A stretch of 64,000 nucleotides of DNA from Gloeophyllum trabeum ATCC 11539 (Eukaryota; Basidiomycota; Agaricomycetes; Gloeophyllales; Gloeophyllaceae), in assembly GCF_000344685.1 (NCBI RefSeq), contig NW_006920412.1:603833-667832 (forward strand). Direction: 5' to 3'. Below, in pieces: positions 37,101 to 49,900 of the stretch. Under the pieces are notes generated by a model. That model searched no databases, was not told the origin of the DNA, and worked only from the letters and a program-made list of their open reading frames with translations. The stretch's first letter is position 1, and each line of letters opens with the position of its first letter. A program made the translations under genes and the position numbers.

Positions 37101-38467
37101 CGGTATATGGGCCTTCCAGGATTATCCGTGTCGGAGTAAAGCTGACATGATGGCACATGAACTGGCCAGGAGCGGGAGGGAAAGCGGGGACAGGGTTAAT
37201 CCGCTGGAAGCACTGCATGGCCGTCTCTCGCGACCCACGAGTTTGCAGAGCTTCTGAAAATTGCCGGAGGTGGTGAGCGGTGGCCGCCCCTTGCTGCTTG
37301 TACAAGAGGCTAATTGGCTGATGGAGGTCATGTAAGAGTTCATAGGAGTTAACGAGACCGTTGTGGAGCAACGCCTCGATCTGGAAGGCCACAGTCCACT
37401 CCATATCTCTCAACCATGTGTAAATGCGGTTGAGTTGCTTGACGCCATAGAACTCGCGTCGGGAAGCCTCGACTTGAGCTGGAATCGGTGGCCGAAGGCC
37501 AGCCGCTTGACAGAGCTCTCTAAACATCTCGAGGTCTCGATCTTGACATAAGACTACCCGTATCTGATGAGCGTATGGAGAGATACGCTCGTGCGCTGGG
37601 TCCAGGAAACCAATGCGATATCGGAAGTTCTTGTGGTCCCGGAAGTCGTCGCCGGTCAATAATCGGTTGAAAGGTTCTCTCTCAAGAATTGGCGGTATCA
37701 TGAGATCGAAGCAAATGTCTTTCAAAGTTCACGTTAGTAGGACTTTACCAGGAGGTAAAAAGCGTGCTTACATGGAGACCCAGCGTCATAACCGAAGCCA
37801 ATCTTTCGGATGCTAGAAAACTTGATGACAATTCTATGGCATGTTTCTTCCGTCATGGGATCTCCGAGCTGTCAAAACATTGAGACCTTTCGGCCAACAG
37901 AAGTTGTGCGCCCGAGCTTACCTTTATTCGCATGACCTTATGATCATATGCGACGCGCATTACAGCATAGCTGCGACTTTTGTAGTCACCTTCCCATTCA
38001 TTGGAGAAGGACTTCGGTGCTCCAGGTCGACTTGTATCGTAATAGTATATCCCAAAGTTCACCTTGTTGACTCGCAGATCGCAATCGAGGGCCTGCAAGA
38101 TACGATCCCGCTCTTCATCCTTGGCAGGATCGAGATAGGGAGCCTTTCGAAGCATTTGGAGCTCCCCTGCTCGAGGCTTACGATCGCTTCTGAAGAAACG
38201 TATCTTGCGACCGTGTACCCGGATGTTATTACCGTCCTGTCTTGCCCACTCCAAGAACTTGCGTCCAAGCTTGTGATCGGGCAGAATGAGTTTACCAGAG
38301 CCATCGTTCCGCGTCTCGGTCAGGCCTGGGTTCAGAGAGACATCGAAATTCCATAGTCGCGGAATTTCTCTGCGTCGGAAGTCGTCGCCATGAAGGACTT
38401 GTGCTATAGCACGTTTGACTTCGTATTTCGTGGCAATGTGCGCCACTCCCTTCAGATCGATCTCCAT
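34198..38467 (-). CDS. RdRP: Cellular RNA-dependent RNA polymerase (RNA silencing)
   Basis: Makes double-stranded RNA for Dicer in fungal RNA silencing. ATG 38467 (MEIDLKGVAHIATKYEVKRA) opens an RRM-like segment. Next come a conserved linker (DPAKDEERDRILQALDCDLR, NFGIYYYDTSRPG) and the RdRP region: RIILEGPYTVQSNRVIRHY, EYFIRVDFRDEDRLQYRW, SQSALRDHSVWFMHPF, YEFTDGVGTVSRQLADEIWD, IRFLGYKGMVALDD, MRLRPSMNKF, ARIPIPDSWCLPGVADE and GNCIIWRSPVVHPGD. The catalytic loop reads SQLGGGDVDGDLFCVSKD across an intron at 35414-35463, so the DxDGD triad is intact. The tail is basic (KPKKGNQKGSKTIRLKGPNK), stop at 34200-34198. About ten introns. Eukaryotic, two-barrel family; not a viral enzyme. Confidence 0.94.
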
Positions 38468-38932
38468 GATGCTGGGCGGTAAGAGAGAAGAAGGCGACTG
38501 TGGGACAAGGAGAACACGTAGATAGGGCGTTCCTCCGCACCTTTATTATAGGGCTGGCCATGCTTCCCGAGTGGCGAGCGTCAAGCGGCCCAAGGCCTTG
38601 GTTGACTCAATCGGGAACGCTGTGGCCTTACTTTGACAGCGCGTGGCTTCCGCGTATCACTTTTGTATCGGCATTGAATATTGACATCTTGCGACTGCAT
38701 TGCACGCTTTGTCTTTCTTATGCACGCCTCGCAATCACGTAGCTCGCGAAAACACAGTTGGGTTATCCGGGGTACTAGGGACAGTACTGATAATACCATT
38801 ATAGGGAGGAAAGGTAGGATAAGACTGCAAAGGGATAGCTAGGACGCGTGCAATACATTGAGATTAAAGTGTGCACCGAGCAGTTACAGCAGAATACGCC
38901 GGTCGCACGTTTCTCTCCAATATCATTTGTAA
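38468..38932. other. Intergenic region between RdRP and STT4
   Basis: About 465 bases upstream of the RdRP start and downstream of the STT4 stop. It should contain the RdRP promoter. No gene, repeat or RNA is recognised. Confidence 0.5.
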
Positions 38933-41900
38933 GGAATCCCTATGATGGATGTGTTCAGCACGTCCTTCGAGGTGAAACCAATTGTCTTACCATTCTGAAG
39001 CTACGAAATATAGATTGATCAGGCGGTTGTATCGAAGCCACAGACTTCTGAACTTACCCTCTGAAACTCATCGTACGCTGTACTTCTCATGTTCTCGTGT
39101 GCGTCTCGTATGATCCGCATCATGAACTCGGCAGCCTGACGTTCATTGAGACCAGGCGCGAAGCGATCTTTCAGCCGCTTGATCGTCATCTCGCCCTTGA
39201 AGGAAGGCAAGCCAGTTTCCAGCATAAGTTGGACGGTGGAGACCAGTTGATCGGTGTATGGACGCAAGGCAAGGAACGCCTTCACTGTAAGTAGCTGGAA
39301 TAGCTCATATCCTTGCGAGAATCGTCCTCCCATTAGAACGACCATTTCGTGCGTCAGTTTGAAGGAGTTAGGCTCAAATTTGATCCCCTACGGAAGGGAA
39401 ATATTGTGAGAAGATGTGATGCGGAGACACGACTTCGACTCACTCCAGGACGTGTATGTCACAAACGTATGAGGACGGTCATGAGCATAAATGAAATTTC
39501 GGGGGTAGGAGGAACTTATCTATGTCGAACAAGAAGCCAAAATCTGTGGCATCCACCGTTAGTCTTACACAGGCACGTGCGACAAGTTTACATACCGATG
39601 TGGACAATGTGTCCTTCTCCGTCAATCATGATGTTCCCGTTATGCCTGTCTTTGATCTGCAGAATATAACAAGCGACAGAGTATGCAGCCATAGACTGAA
39701 TGAAATTGAGCCGAGCACGCTGGAACGCGATAGTATCCTCGCCGCCATATTTGGAGACGAAGAAATCAAGAAGATCATTGACCTTGGCGCGGCCCATCTC
39801 ATCTCGAGAGGTAGCGTTTGGTACGACATCGATCACACCACACTACCCTGCGTTAGAACATCATCATACAGTGGGATGATAATAAACACGCACTCCTGGG
39901 GCAGTGGCAGTCACCCTGTATGGGTACAGGTACAAAGTCAGGCCGACGCTGGTGAATATGTTCTTGAACATGGCGATGACCTGTAATGCAAGTACGTCTT
40001 GCCGGCAGTCGTCACCAACTTTGAAGATAGCCTGAAGCCAAACGTCGTATTCGCTTCGCTTCTCTTCGCCGTTGGCCTCGGTATCCAAAAGCGAATTCGG
40101 ATCATTTTCGATCTCCACTCGCTCCTTTCTGACTTTGAAAGTGGCCATGAAGGGTGCCTCGAAGAGTGCAACGTTGGAGGAGTACCGATATGAAGTAGGC
40201 AGAGGTACACACCTTAGCATGACTTTGCAACGGACGTCCTGATTTGCGGTCTATGTCCACAACCTTGCCGTCCGGATTGCTGGGAAGGTAAACTCCGACT
40301 TCGACTTGTATTTTGGCCATTTCCTCGTCAATCTTGGCCTGTCCATTCGTGTAAGACGAATGCCTCCATGGTCTGGTCAACTAACCAACCTTCTTCTCTG
40401 GCTTTGTCTTCTTGATGAAAGGTCGCAGTTTGCCCGATATGGATGTCACCTCGGCGAAAAATCCAAATTCGCGCTCGTAGAAATCTTTGGCTTCCCCCGA
40501 CAAAGATTCAACAACTTTGCACGTCATATTGTCCAACAGAGGTTTCAAAGGATCTTCCTGTTCTCTTCGCTTAGAACCTGCTGTTGCGTAGAGATCCAAC
40601 CATACGTACTACTTCAGCGCTGTCGTCCTTGTAGCAGTTCGCTTTCATATTCCAGATGATCTGGTGGCAGAATAACTGAGATATTTTCGCAGTTTCAAAG
40701 ATGAATCGGGCAACGTAGCCTAGGCAAGTGTTATGGTTGATGGCCAGTAAAGACAAGTCGAAACACGTACCAAGCTGGTCATGTCGAAGAGCTTGCACGA
40801 TCTGTGGCACGAAAAAAAAGGTCAATTCCACAGGGTGTTGTTCGAGTACTCGGTGAGCATATTGAAGTATAAGAGCATCGCTGTGGAATTGTTCCCCAAA
40901 GAACGTTATCGCTAGCACGGGGGAAACCGGCGCCCACAATAAGAGATGCTACCAGTATTCCGCTTTAACGAAGTCACTGTCAGAGGCCTTGGGAATTTTA
41001 CCTTTAAGTCACGGCGGACACCAGTATCTAGTTTATCGCCGACCAAAAACTGCAGTGCCTCCGGAACGTCCAGCACTTCGGGCGTATTCGAACGGACCCA
41101 CTTGCCAACCTCTTTTTGGAGGGCGGGATGCCGGAACCGCTCTGTCAGATAGATGGCTATCACCGGGTCCAGCTGCCACATTGTTTTAACGATATTTGCC
41201 CACGAGCTCTGAGCGCCTTCATCAGTCACCAGTGCCATCTGTGCATAGACATCTGGCTTACATCTGACAAGGAGCGTTCAATTAATCCGACATGATCCGT
41301 ACCGCGCTTGCCTTCATTGCATGGATTGGCCCAAACCATTAGCCGGAAAATCTCATTCTCCACGAGGAGCCGAAGTGGCTCGTTCAAATTCTTGAGTCTC
41401 ATACCATAGTCTGGGGAACACGTCAGCAGGACAGATAGTGAGGTTTGTAAGTAGCTCACATGAGGTCCGGGGACCAGTGTATGACGGTGTCAGGCTGGAA
41501 GTTTCGTGTGCTGCTCTTAAGGAATCAGTCTGAAGGTATGATAGGAACTCCGACAGTAACTTGATCTCAGCGTCGAGCTGTATTCGATCAGCGCCGTAGG
41601 ACCATCTGTAGGAATCATTAAGCGTTTCCAGCGAGTGATACGTTCGGGTGCATTTCACCTGGGACGGACGCTAAACCAGGAGAATGCAGCGGAATATAGA
41701 CTTTCCCGAAGTGTGTTCTCGCAATGGGCGTCCATACGACAGCTTTTCATAGTCTCGAAAGCGAATAGGAGGAAGGAAAACCGCGCCTCCCTTGCAAAGG
41801 GATGGGTGCTGTTTGGCCGAGAGGTAAATCAGTATAATTGAGTGATGAGAGCCCAAGGAGGACGGACCTAAAGGTCCTGTATGCTCTGGCAGATACCAAA

Positions 41901-44900
41901 ACGAGTCGCTGTATCAAGAACATCAAAGCGGGCTTAAGATATCTCGCTGCCTGGAGTCTGCTGAATAACAGATGTAGCAGGATGAGGTGAGGCGACAGCA
42001 ACCGCCGCGCAGACCGCATGGCACGGTCTATCCCGTCGCGGTCTGTCGGGCTGTAATCAATAGAATGGCAGAATGGATTGTCCTGGCTACCACACTCTCA
42101 GCTCTGCACTCACTATTCCAGTATTGTGGAGAGGGCTTACTTAAGAGACGCAGAGAATATGCCTTTACTCTGTCTGATGGTAGTGCCCCATGAGGACTGC
42201 AACTCAGTCAAGAGGGCGGTCTCGATGCCCGGACACTCCGCAATTGCCCATGTCCATACCTCAACACCGGCGGACATCGCCGACGGAGTGAAGACTTCGA
42301 AGGGCAGAACAACCAGATAGTGCAAGAGATCGTAGTCCGGCTGCGAACACGACGTAAGTAAGATCTAGATCAGAGACCACTCTTCGCTCACCGTCGGCGG
42401 AGACAGCATGACAGCGGAGCACCTGAAGAGCAAGCGCTTGAGGTCCTGAACAGTCAAATTGCTACGCTTCTCGCGGATGTCTTTGATTGTCTTGTCCAGT
42501 TTGACTTTCAGGGCTTGCTTCTCGCGCACCAGATCACTCTGGGGCATCTGGTTCTCTAACTCTGTGTTACCTGATGGTCCCATATATTTCAGCGTCTATG
42601 TCAGCGCCTCCCCGCAGGCACGCACCTATACTGCTGGCGAGACGGACCCCAGCAGCCTCGCCAGCAAAGTACGCCTTAGCAGCAAGTTGACTTGTCAGAA
42701 TCTTAGCTCGATCGTGCTGTCCGGGAGCCATTGTCCCTAAGGAAGCTGGAGGGATGATCAGCCTTGGGACAGTATCAACGAAAGAGTTTTTGAATACCTA
42801 GCCGGCGTTCTGCAGGACCAATGGCCTTGCCGTAATTCACTGCCATCGTTGCCCCAAGTTCAAAGGAATCATCTGGAGAAAGTGATTGATTGATTGCTAG
42901 GTATTTCTGAGGGAAACCTTTAGCACAGCAAATATAACTTCAAAGGACATCGTTCACCTGTAAGGTAGACTGTAATTCCACCGGAGCACGACTTAATGCC
43001 AGCTCGAACCAAGTATTGATATTTCGTTGTAACTGTGCAAAGATCTCCTGCCGAACTTGATATCTATCGGTGATATGCAGAGTAAAGCCACAGCGATCAG
43101 AGTGGAACTCATAGGTCGGATTGATCTAGCATGCAACGTGAGCACTCAGAATGCGTAGTATGAACCAGCAACGCACCTCGTCAGTGTACTCATTCTCACA
43201 AGATCGTTGCACCAAGGTCAGCACCTCCAGAATAGCATAGACAAAGGAGGGGTTGCACATGAGGGAGGGAAAGGATGTGATGAGTCGATTGAGATACTTC
43301 ATAGCAATTTCACGGGCTTTGGCAACACGATGAGTGCTGCAGATAAGCAGGTTCTGTAGATCATCGTATAGGTTGTTCGGCAACGCTTGCTCTATCACCC
43401 TCGTATTGAGATCATTGACGCAGCCACGCATCACCTGCAGACGTGTAGAGCGTAAGTGGAGTAAGACAAGGCTGGCGGTCATTTTTACCTTTTCTGCGAT
43501 GGATTCCATGCATGCACTCAAGGCGAGGTGACCATTGATCCCACTGTTGGTGAAATAAGATACGAGGGAGGCAGGGAGGCCGGCCGCGGATCGCATACTC
43601 TCCATATCATGCATAGTCAACAAGAATATGACTTGACCTGGCGATAGATGCCGGATCTCGCTTGCACGTAAGGCTATGTGTCTGGTCAGGAGGGTTCGCT
43701 GTTTGGAGATGACCTATGTAAATATCGCGTCAAATTTCTTCTTCTGTCGCTGCAGTGGCAGACGCTTACGGCTTCGGCATATTCCTGACGAATGACGGAG
43801 TTGTATTCGATGTCACTGGTCAGGAGATCATGCGCGTCCTCTAGAACTAAGATGGGTGTTTTCATCGCGATGCGGGTCAGAGCGGGTTTGAGCCAATCCA
43901 TGGCTGGATGCTCCCTCTCTTCTCTGGAGGTAAATAGGAACAATACGCAGAGGAACCACATATTTCGGAACAACGCCACCAATCCTGGAGATGCATCTGA
44001 CTGCAGTTTCGGGTTCGCGTGGCTCAGGAGAGCATCAATCGGCAGCAGAAGGGATGCAAGCTGCTCTATCATGTCATCCGTCTGGTGGAACACATTCAAC
44101 AAGGATAGCAAACAAGACCATGAAAAATGTCAACCTTTATGTCAGGATTGGAGTTGCTAACATTTTGAATTGAAACTCCTTTGTCAGCGAATAAAGTCAA
44201 TAATTCCACGAGGTAATCTTCCTGCAACTCTGGTCGCTGTTTCAGGCCTTGCGATAATCGAGTTTGCGCAGCCAGAACCTGCCAGGGAATGTAAAGTGAT
44301 ATATGAAGATATCTCTGGGATATATATACCATGTTATTGGAGAATCTCGGATCGTCGGGGTTTGCGGAACGATTGATAGCTGAGAAAGCACGAATGATGT
44401 CCACGAAAGCGCTTTCAGGGGCAGCTAAGGCTAATTCAACCAGGTTGTACGCGATAGCTGCCTCTACCGTGGGCTCTGCTGAACGGAACCGTTGCAAAAG
44501 CATTGAGATGGTCAAGCGGGTGACCTGTCAGCGCGAATTAGCATTGCAGGACAACGCCGATCAGTCTACTGAGCTTACTTCATCCATCTGAAATTCAAGA
44601 GCGAGCCTCGCCACTACTGAGATCGTGCTGATACCAATAAGTCTCTTCTCGTCTTCCGTGAATCCGCGCAGACCATTCTGGATGGAATGTAGAGTTGCCT
44701 GGTCCGTCTTCACATAGCTAGATATACCAACAATCTGAGATGCGCTGGAGCTCTCATTGATTTCCTTGCTCGTTGCCGCTACATAGTTGAGTAGAGAATA
44801 CATGTTCGACAAGATGAGGTCGTCTCCAGGAGCCAACTGCAAGCTGTCTGAATACCGAGTTCGAAGGACTGGAACCAAACGCACCTGTATACAAAGCGCC

Positions 44901-46533
44901 AAACATTTCGCTGCTGCCGACAAAGGTGGGGGTGCGCGAGTCTCCGACGCGAATTCGAACTCGAATATAAGAAGAGGGGACGTAACAAAACGGCGAAGAT
45001 GGACGATTAAGCCGGCCGCTATATCCGAGAAACTGTTACACGATTAGTACTGCTTTTCGCTGACAGTCAGATAGACTCACTTCCTGACAAGAACAGTAGT
45101 GGCCTTGAGGGCGGCCTCTTGCACGAGGGAATCGAAGACAGGAGACTCGTCGCTCAGTAGAAGCTTTAAGTGGTCGAACAGGGACGGGTTGAGTTGTCTC
45201 TGTGCGACAGAGCACACTGCAGCAAGTTTCTATCACAGTAGTTAGTCAAGACTCGCGGTCGAGAGAACGCTTGACTGCCGTACCAGGCTCTCTGACAAAG
45301 TCTCCCATGCGTATGAGTCGGAGGATGGTTCTGTCTCCATTTCTTGGATTTGAACGAGAAGGTCCGTAAAGCACTGCAGGACAATCTCTACTGTAGCGCT
45401 CAAGGAACGCTGGACATCTTCGTCTATCTTGAGGTCAAGGGCTGGCCGCCGCATTAACTCGACCCAGGCTTGGTTAGCAGCTATAGCTTCTGTAAGTTGC
45501 ACCCGTTTCACGTCTGAATCAGTAGCGACTGCAGTCACGGTCTGAGATAGGACAGTCCATTGAGCCTCCATTACGCAGCAGACAACGAAGTACCCGGTCA
45601 GCGGACGGCTCCGAGCTATGTATCTGGAGAGGAAAGTGCGGATATACTGAATTCGCTCCGGATCGCCCTCTTCTGTCTGCAGGACGTCAACCAGTAGACG
45701 GTTGAGCCGGTCGACCACCCCGGGAGATAGCAGAGAGTTCAACGGCTCCGACAACTTTGCCCATTCTTCGACAGTCCAGGAGAAAGTAGTTGAGATTATG
45801 GCTCGATAGAAGCCGTGGAAAGACGGCGCATATTGAATGAGAACGTCATAAGCTGGGCCGCCTTAGTCGAGCAGTACTCCCAGAGAATCAGCGATACACT
45901 TACAGCTTCCGGACTTCAGGTAATTGACAGTCTGTTCTATAAAGTCTATAACAGAAGTGACGGCCACTCCCCTATGTCTTGGATATTGAGAAGCAAGTCT
46001 GAGCAAGCTCCTCACGGTTGTATAGACAAGTTGATCTGGAAGTGACCATTCTGACGAACAACGTTAATGGAGAGCGTGGCCCCACACCGAAGCAAGACTT
46101 ACCATCCCAACTGAGGCACTGGTCAAACTCGATGAGGGAGACATCCCGTAGGATGTCAGAGAGAATAGGTACCGCGCCGTCAGTCAACGATTCCGGCAGC
46201 TCTATAGCTACCTCGGCGAAGCCTATATTGCAGAAGACCCTTGAATCTGGCTGAACTAGAGTCAGATTTGCGTCGGACAGGGTCCAAGTTTAACGTCTAC
46301 CATGAAAACTCTCGCATCTCGCGCTGAGGCATCTTGCGACTCCTCGGAGCGTGTGGTCCGTACCTCCGAAGTGAACAAGTTTATGGTGGTGGTAAGATCA
46401 TCATGCGTGCCGTTCGCTTCCGCGACATTGGACGCTAGATCAGTGAGAATGAGCTGATGAATGTTAAATTCAAGGCTGCAGAGCGTGAGCAAACGGGCTT
46501 ATGCGGTGGGCGGGGCTGCGCTCACCAGTCCAT
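38933..46533 (-). CDS. STT4: Phosphatidylinositol 4-kinase Stt4/PI4KA
   Basis: Makes PI4P at the plasma membrane. The start is ATG 46533, where a tiny first exon (MDC) splices to [21 protein letters not shown] very long helical N-terminal region follows (for example [74 protein letters not shown]), then a lipid-kinase-unique region ([20 protein letters not shown]) and the catalytic domain: [60 protein letters not shown] with GHIVHI and, across an intron, DFGFLFDI, then [40 protein letters not shown] and the C-terminus [20 protein letters not shown]. Stop at 38935-38933. DRHNGN (catalytic loop) and DFG are intact. About 25 introns over 7.6 kb, consistent with a product near 1,900 residues. Confidence 0.93.
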
Positions 46534-46682
46534 GTCAGTCACGGTGGAATATAGCGCAAGCTCGGTGCACTCTCGGGATAGATAAACGTGGGGATGGAAG
46601 CGGTCCGTCCACCCACATGACACATTGGCACAGACATTGTGTTTACTCTAAAACTATCTGGTCAAAACACTACTTTGCGTAA

Positions 46683-46774
46683 GACACTATGGCCGAGTGG
46701 TTAAGGCGACAGACTCGAATGACTTCGACATCTGTTGGGCTCTGCCCGCGCAGGTTCAAATCCTGCTGGTGTCG
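46683..46774 (+). tRNA. tRNA-Ser (anticodon CGA) with a 10-nt intron
   Basis: Seven-base acceptor stem GACACTA/TGGTGTC with discriminator G, D arm GCC-GAGTGGTTAA-GGC, anticodon stem ACAGA/TCTGT (46709-46713 and 46731-46735), anticodon CGA at 46716-46718, a long class II variable arm (46736-46749) typical of serine, and T arm GCAGG-TTCAAAT-CCTGC. A 10-nt intron (TGACTTCGAC, 46720-46729) sits one base after the anticodon, the canonical place for nuclear tRNA introns. Its TTCGA can pair with the anticodon loop. A TTTT run at 46778-46781 is the expected RNA polymerase III terminator. It decodes UCG. Confidence 0.95.
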
Positions 46775-46917
46775 AATCTTTTGGCTTTCCAGCGACCTCG
46801 TTCGCAGAACCATTTTTCCTTTTCCTTTCAGTTCCCCGTTGACAGGTTTGTGTTATCGTTCTTTCAGCTGCTAAATCGTGATGTTACCGTTCTACTTCTC
46901 ACAGGATTGTAGTACTC

Positions 46918-49900
46918 ATGTGCCACTCCTGTTGTGGCGATTGTCAGGCATTTCCCCCGGCTCGAAGTTCCTTCGCAGAGCCATACATCTTGTCGAATTT
47001 TCTCCCAGCCGGTGTAGTCACCTTCCGACTAAATGACGATGTCCTGCACTGTGAGCACAAGCACGTTGATGACGGGTGGCACCAATTCGCTGCGCGAGAT
47101 CTCCTCCAGCGTGTAGAGGCTGCAGAAGATGAGCTTCTGCTACGCTGGATAGACTTCCTGGCGTTGAATCAGTTCATTCTACCGACCTGCCGAAGGGATG
47201 AAAAAATACTATCCGCTCTCCATGTCCGACTTTACCTAATCCCTTACGATCTTCCGGGTGCACGGGGTGAGCTGCGTGCTCGGCATTCAAGCATCGTGAA
47301 GGAGGCAGGTAAGGCGCTGAGAGGCGTCATGGCGAGGCTAATGCAAGACGAAAATCTATGGCAAGGGCGCATTGTTGACTCAGCGTCGACCTTGCCTCGA
47401 GCCAGTCTTCCGAGACAGATAGTAGGCCCTGCATCCTCGTTTCGTGTACACATGGCTGATCTTCAGCAGGATAATAGGACGACCACGAGGATTTATAGTG
47501 ACCTCCCATCACCAGATCTGCAAAGCTTATGCGGAGAGCTCACGCAAAGCCAGACGTGTGTAGACATACCAAGCATACTGTCCGGAGGCCGTGTTAAAGG
47601 GCTCCGGTCCTCTCTCTTTGGCTACCAAGCCGAATCCGTTCTTGCAATGCTGGGCAAGGAAACAAACAAATCGGCTATCCCAGATCCCCTGTATATACCT
47701 TTACCGGGGATGAACAGACAGTCATTCCATTTACGCCCCGGAGACATGGAGATTCTGAAAGAGCGACCAACGCTGGCGCAAGCGCCCGGCGGCGTGTTAT
47801 GTGAAGAACTAGGTATGCCAGATATTTTTCCCGTTCAATGTAATTCCAAGACATGTTATCTAGGGACGGGAAAGACGGTCATGGTGCTCGCACTCATCTT
47901 GGCCACCCTAGATCAGATGTCGCAACCTGAGGAGTCTATTTGGGACCCGCGTCCCGTCATGACGCCCTTGTCTTTCAGGAATTTTCCCTTTATCGAATGT
48001 ACCGAGTCTAGAAGGCGTTTGCGCGTGCGGAGCCATCGAGCCTCAACCAGCGAACAAAATCAGATCCCGTCGCTCACTGAACTGCTCCTCCATTATGTTC
48101 GTGTCCATCCAGAAAGTACGGGAATGCGCGGGGAAGAGCATTCCCTCGAACACCTGCCAATATGGCGCCTTCAACGGGCAAACTGCCCATTCTACTATCA
48201 CTTCAAAATCGAGGTCCCAGACCAGCATAGAGTGTCGAGGAAGCCTGCTAGACCGGGACCTAGAAAGATGTATCTTACATCGGCGTCGTTGATTGTGGTA
48301 CCCATCAATCTTGTAGGCCAATGGGACAGCGAGATCCACAAACACTGTGATGCCACACTACGGGTGTTCATTGGCTGGCCTAAAGTTGCCCTACCCCGTG
48401 CATCCGAGCTAGCATCGAATTACGACGTAAGTCACCTATTCCCCAAGTCTGTCGAGTTCCCTTAAAGACTCCTCACAGATTGTCCTGCTAAGCCACAATC
48501 GTGAGCCTCCTGCGTCTGTGTACGGCGCAGACTCTGACACATGATATATTCCATAGATCTTTCTTTGGCCAAAGCAGATGTATCGCAATTATATTCGTGG
48601 AACACATGTGTCTGTCCCACCTTTCCTGGCGCACGCGTGCCCGACTGTCATTGCGACGAGCAAACGAAAGTGTCGCCCCTGCTCCAAGTGCGATGGAAGC
48701 GTCTAGTTGTTGACGAGGGCCATGTATCTGCTGCAATTACCACCAACCTCTCACACTTTACGTCCGTGTTAAGTGCGGAGCGCCGGTGGATCGTAACCGG
48801 TACCCCCACTACGAATCTGTTGGGCTTAAGTTTCGGGAGTTCTGGAGAGTCTGAAAGTCAGGTTCAAGCCTGTCAAGATACCGCCGACCTGGACACGTCT
48901 AGCTCAGACACTGGCAACTCTGTCGCACCCCAGGCTCGAAAATGGACTGCCGACGATCGCGAGGATCTGCGGAAGCTTGGCACTATGATCTCGCACTTTG
49001 TTCGCGTACCTCATCTCACGGACGCCTCTGTCTTCAACAAGTATGTGGTGGCACCGCTATTCCATGTGGACGGTCCTCTTCCTGGCGCGATCCAAGTCCT
49101 CACTCAGGTGATGTCAATGATTATGATCAGACATCGGTAAGTCAGACTATGATCAGTCTGAAGACAACTTCGAAATCTAGACGACTAAGTACAACTTGCA
49201 CTAGCATCGAAGACGTGGAGAAAGATGTGGTCCTGCCCCCTCTTCGACATGAAACGGTTCTGCTGGACTTGGACCCATACGCATTGAAATCATATAATGC
49301 CCTTCAAGCTGCGATTGCAATCAATGCAATTGATTCTGAACGTGTCGATAGAGTGAGTAATCAGTAATATCTGGGACATCTTGGCAGGTCTAACCTAGAC
49401 GTTGCCAGGATTATCTCTTCCATCCCTCGGTAAGTTTCCATCACCGTCGCCGATAATAGAATCATCATAACTACACGGAAATAGAATGTAGATGCACTTT
49501 TACAAGTCACCGAAAACATAACCCAGTAAGTGCACCCGCAGCCGGTCTTCAGCGACTAAAACTAAGATGCGCAGGACAATGTTTTGGCATACAGACGCTG
49601 CTTCATTTAGCACTGAAGAACTTAGTCGCGCGGAAGCCGGTACCGTAGAGAGAGCCATTGCTAGAGGGGTATCGAAGGAAGACACGGAACTTCTAACTGA
49701 GGCCTTCCAGCACATGTATGCCCTTTACAGACTGCACCCTGATTCACGCTGACGAGCGGTCCTTGCAGTCGAGCGGCAGCCTCTGACCCGCTGTGGAGAG
49801 CTATGCAGGCCCATCCAGACGTACAGTACCGCGTGCAGAACATGCCTTTCAGCTTATACCGTGTTTGGTCAAGACTTCAGTGTCCGTCAGACCCCTCTTC

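Noticed and set aside
34198..38467. RdRP as a mycovirus integration
   Set aside because: The domain order and DxDGD loop are those of eukaryotic silencing RdRPs, and the gene has about ten spliceosomal introns.
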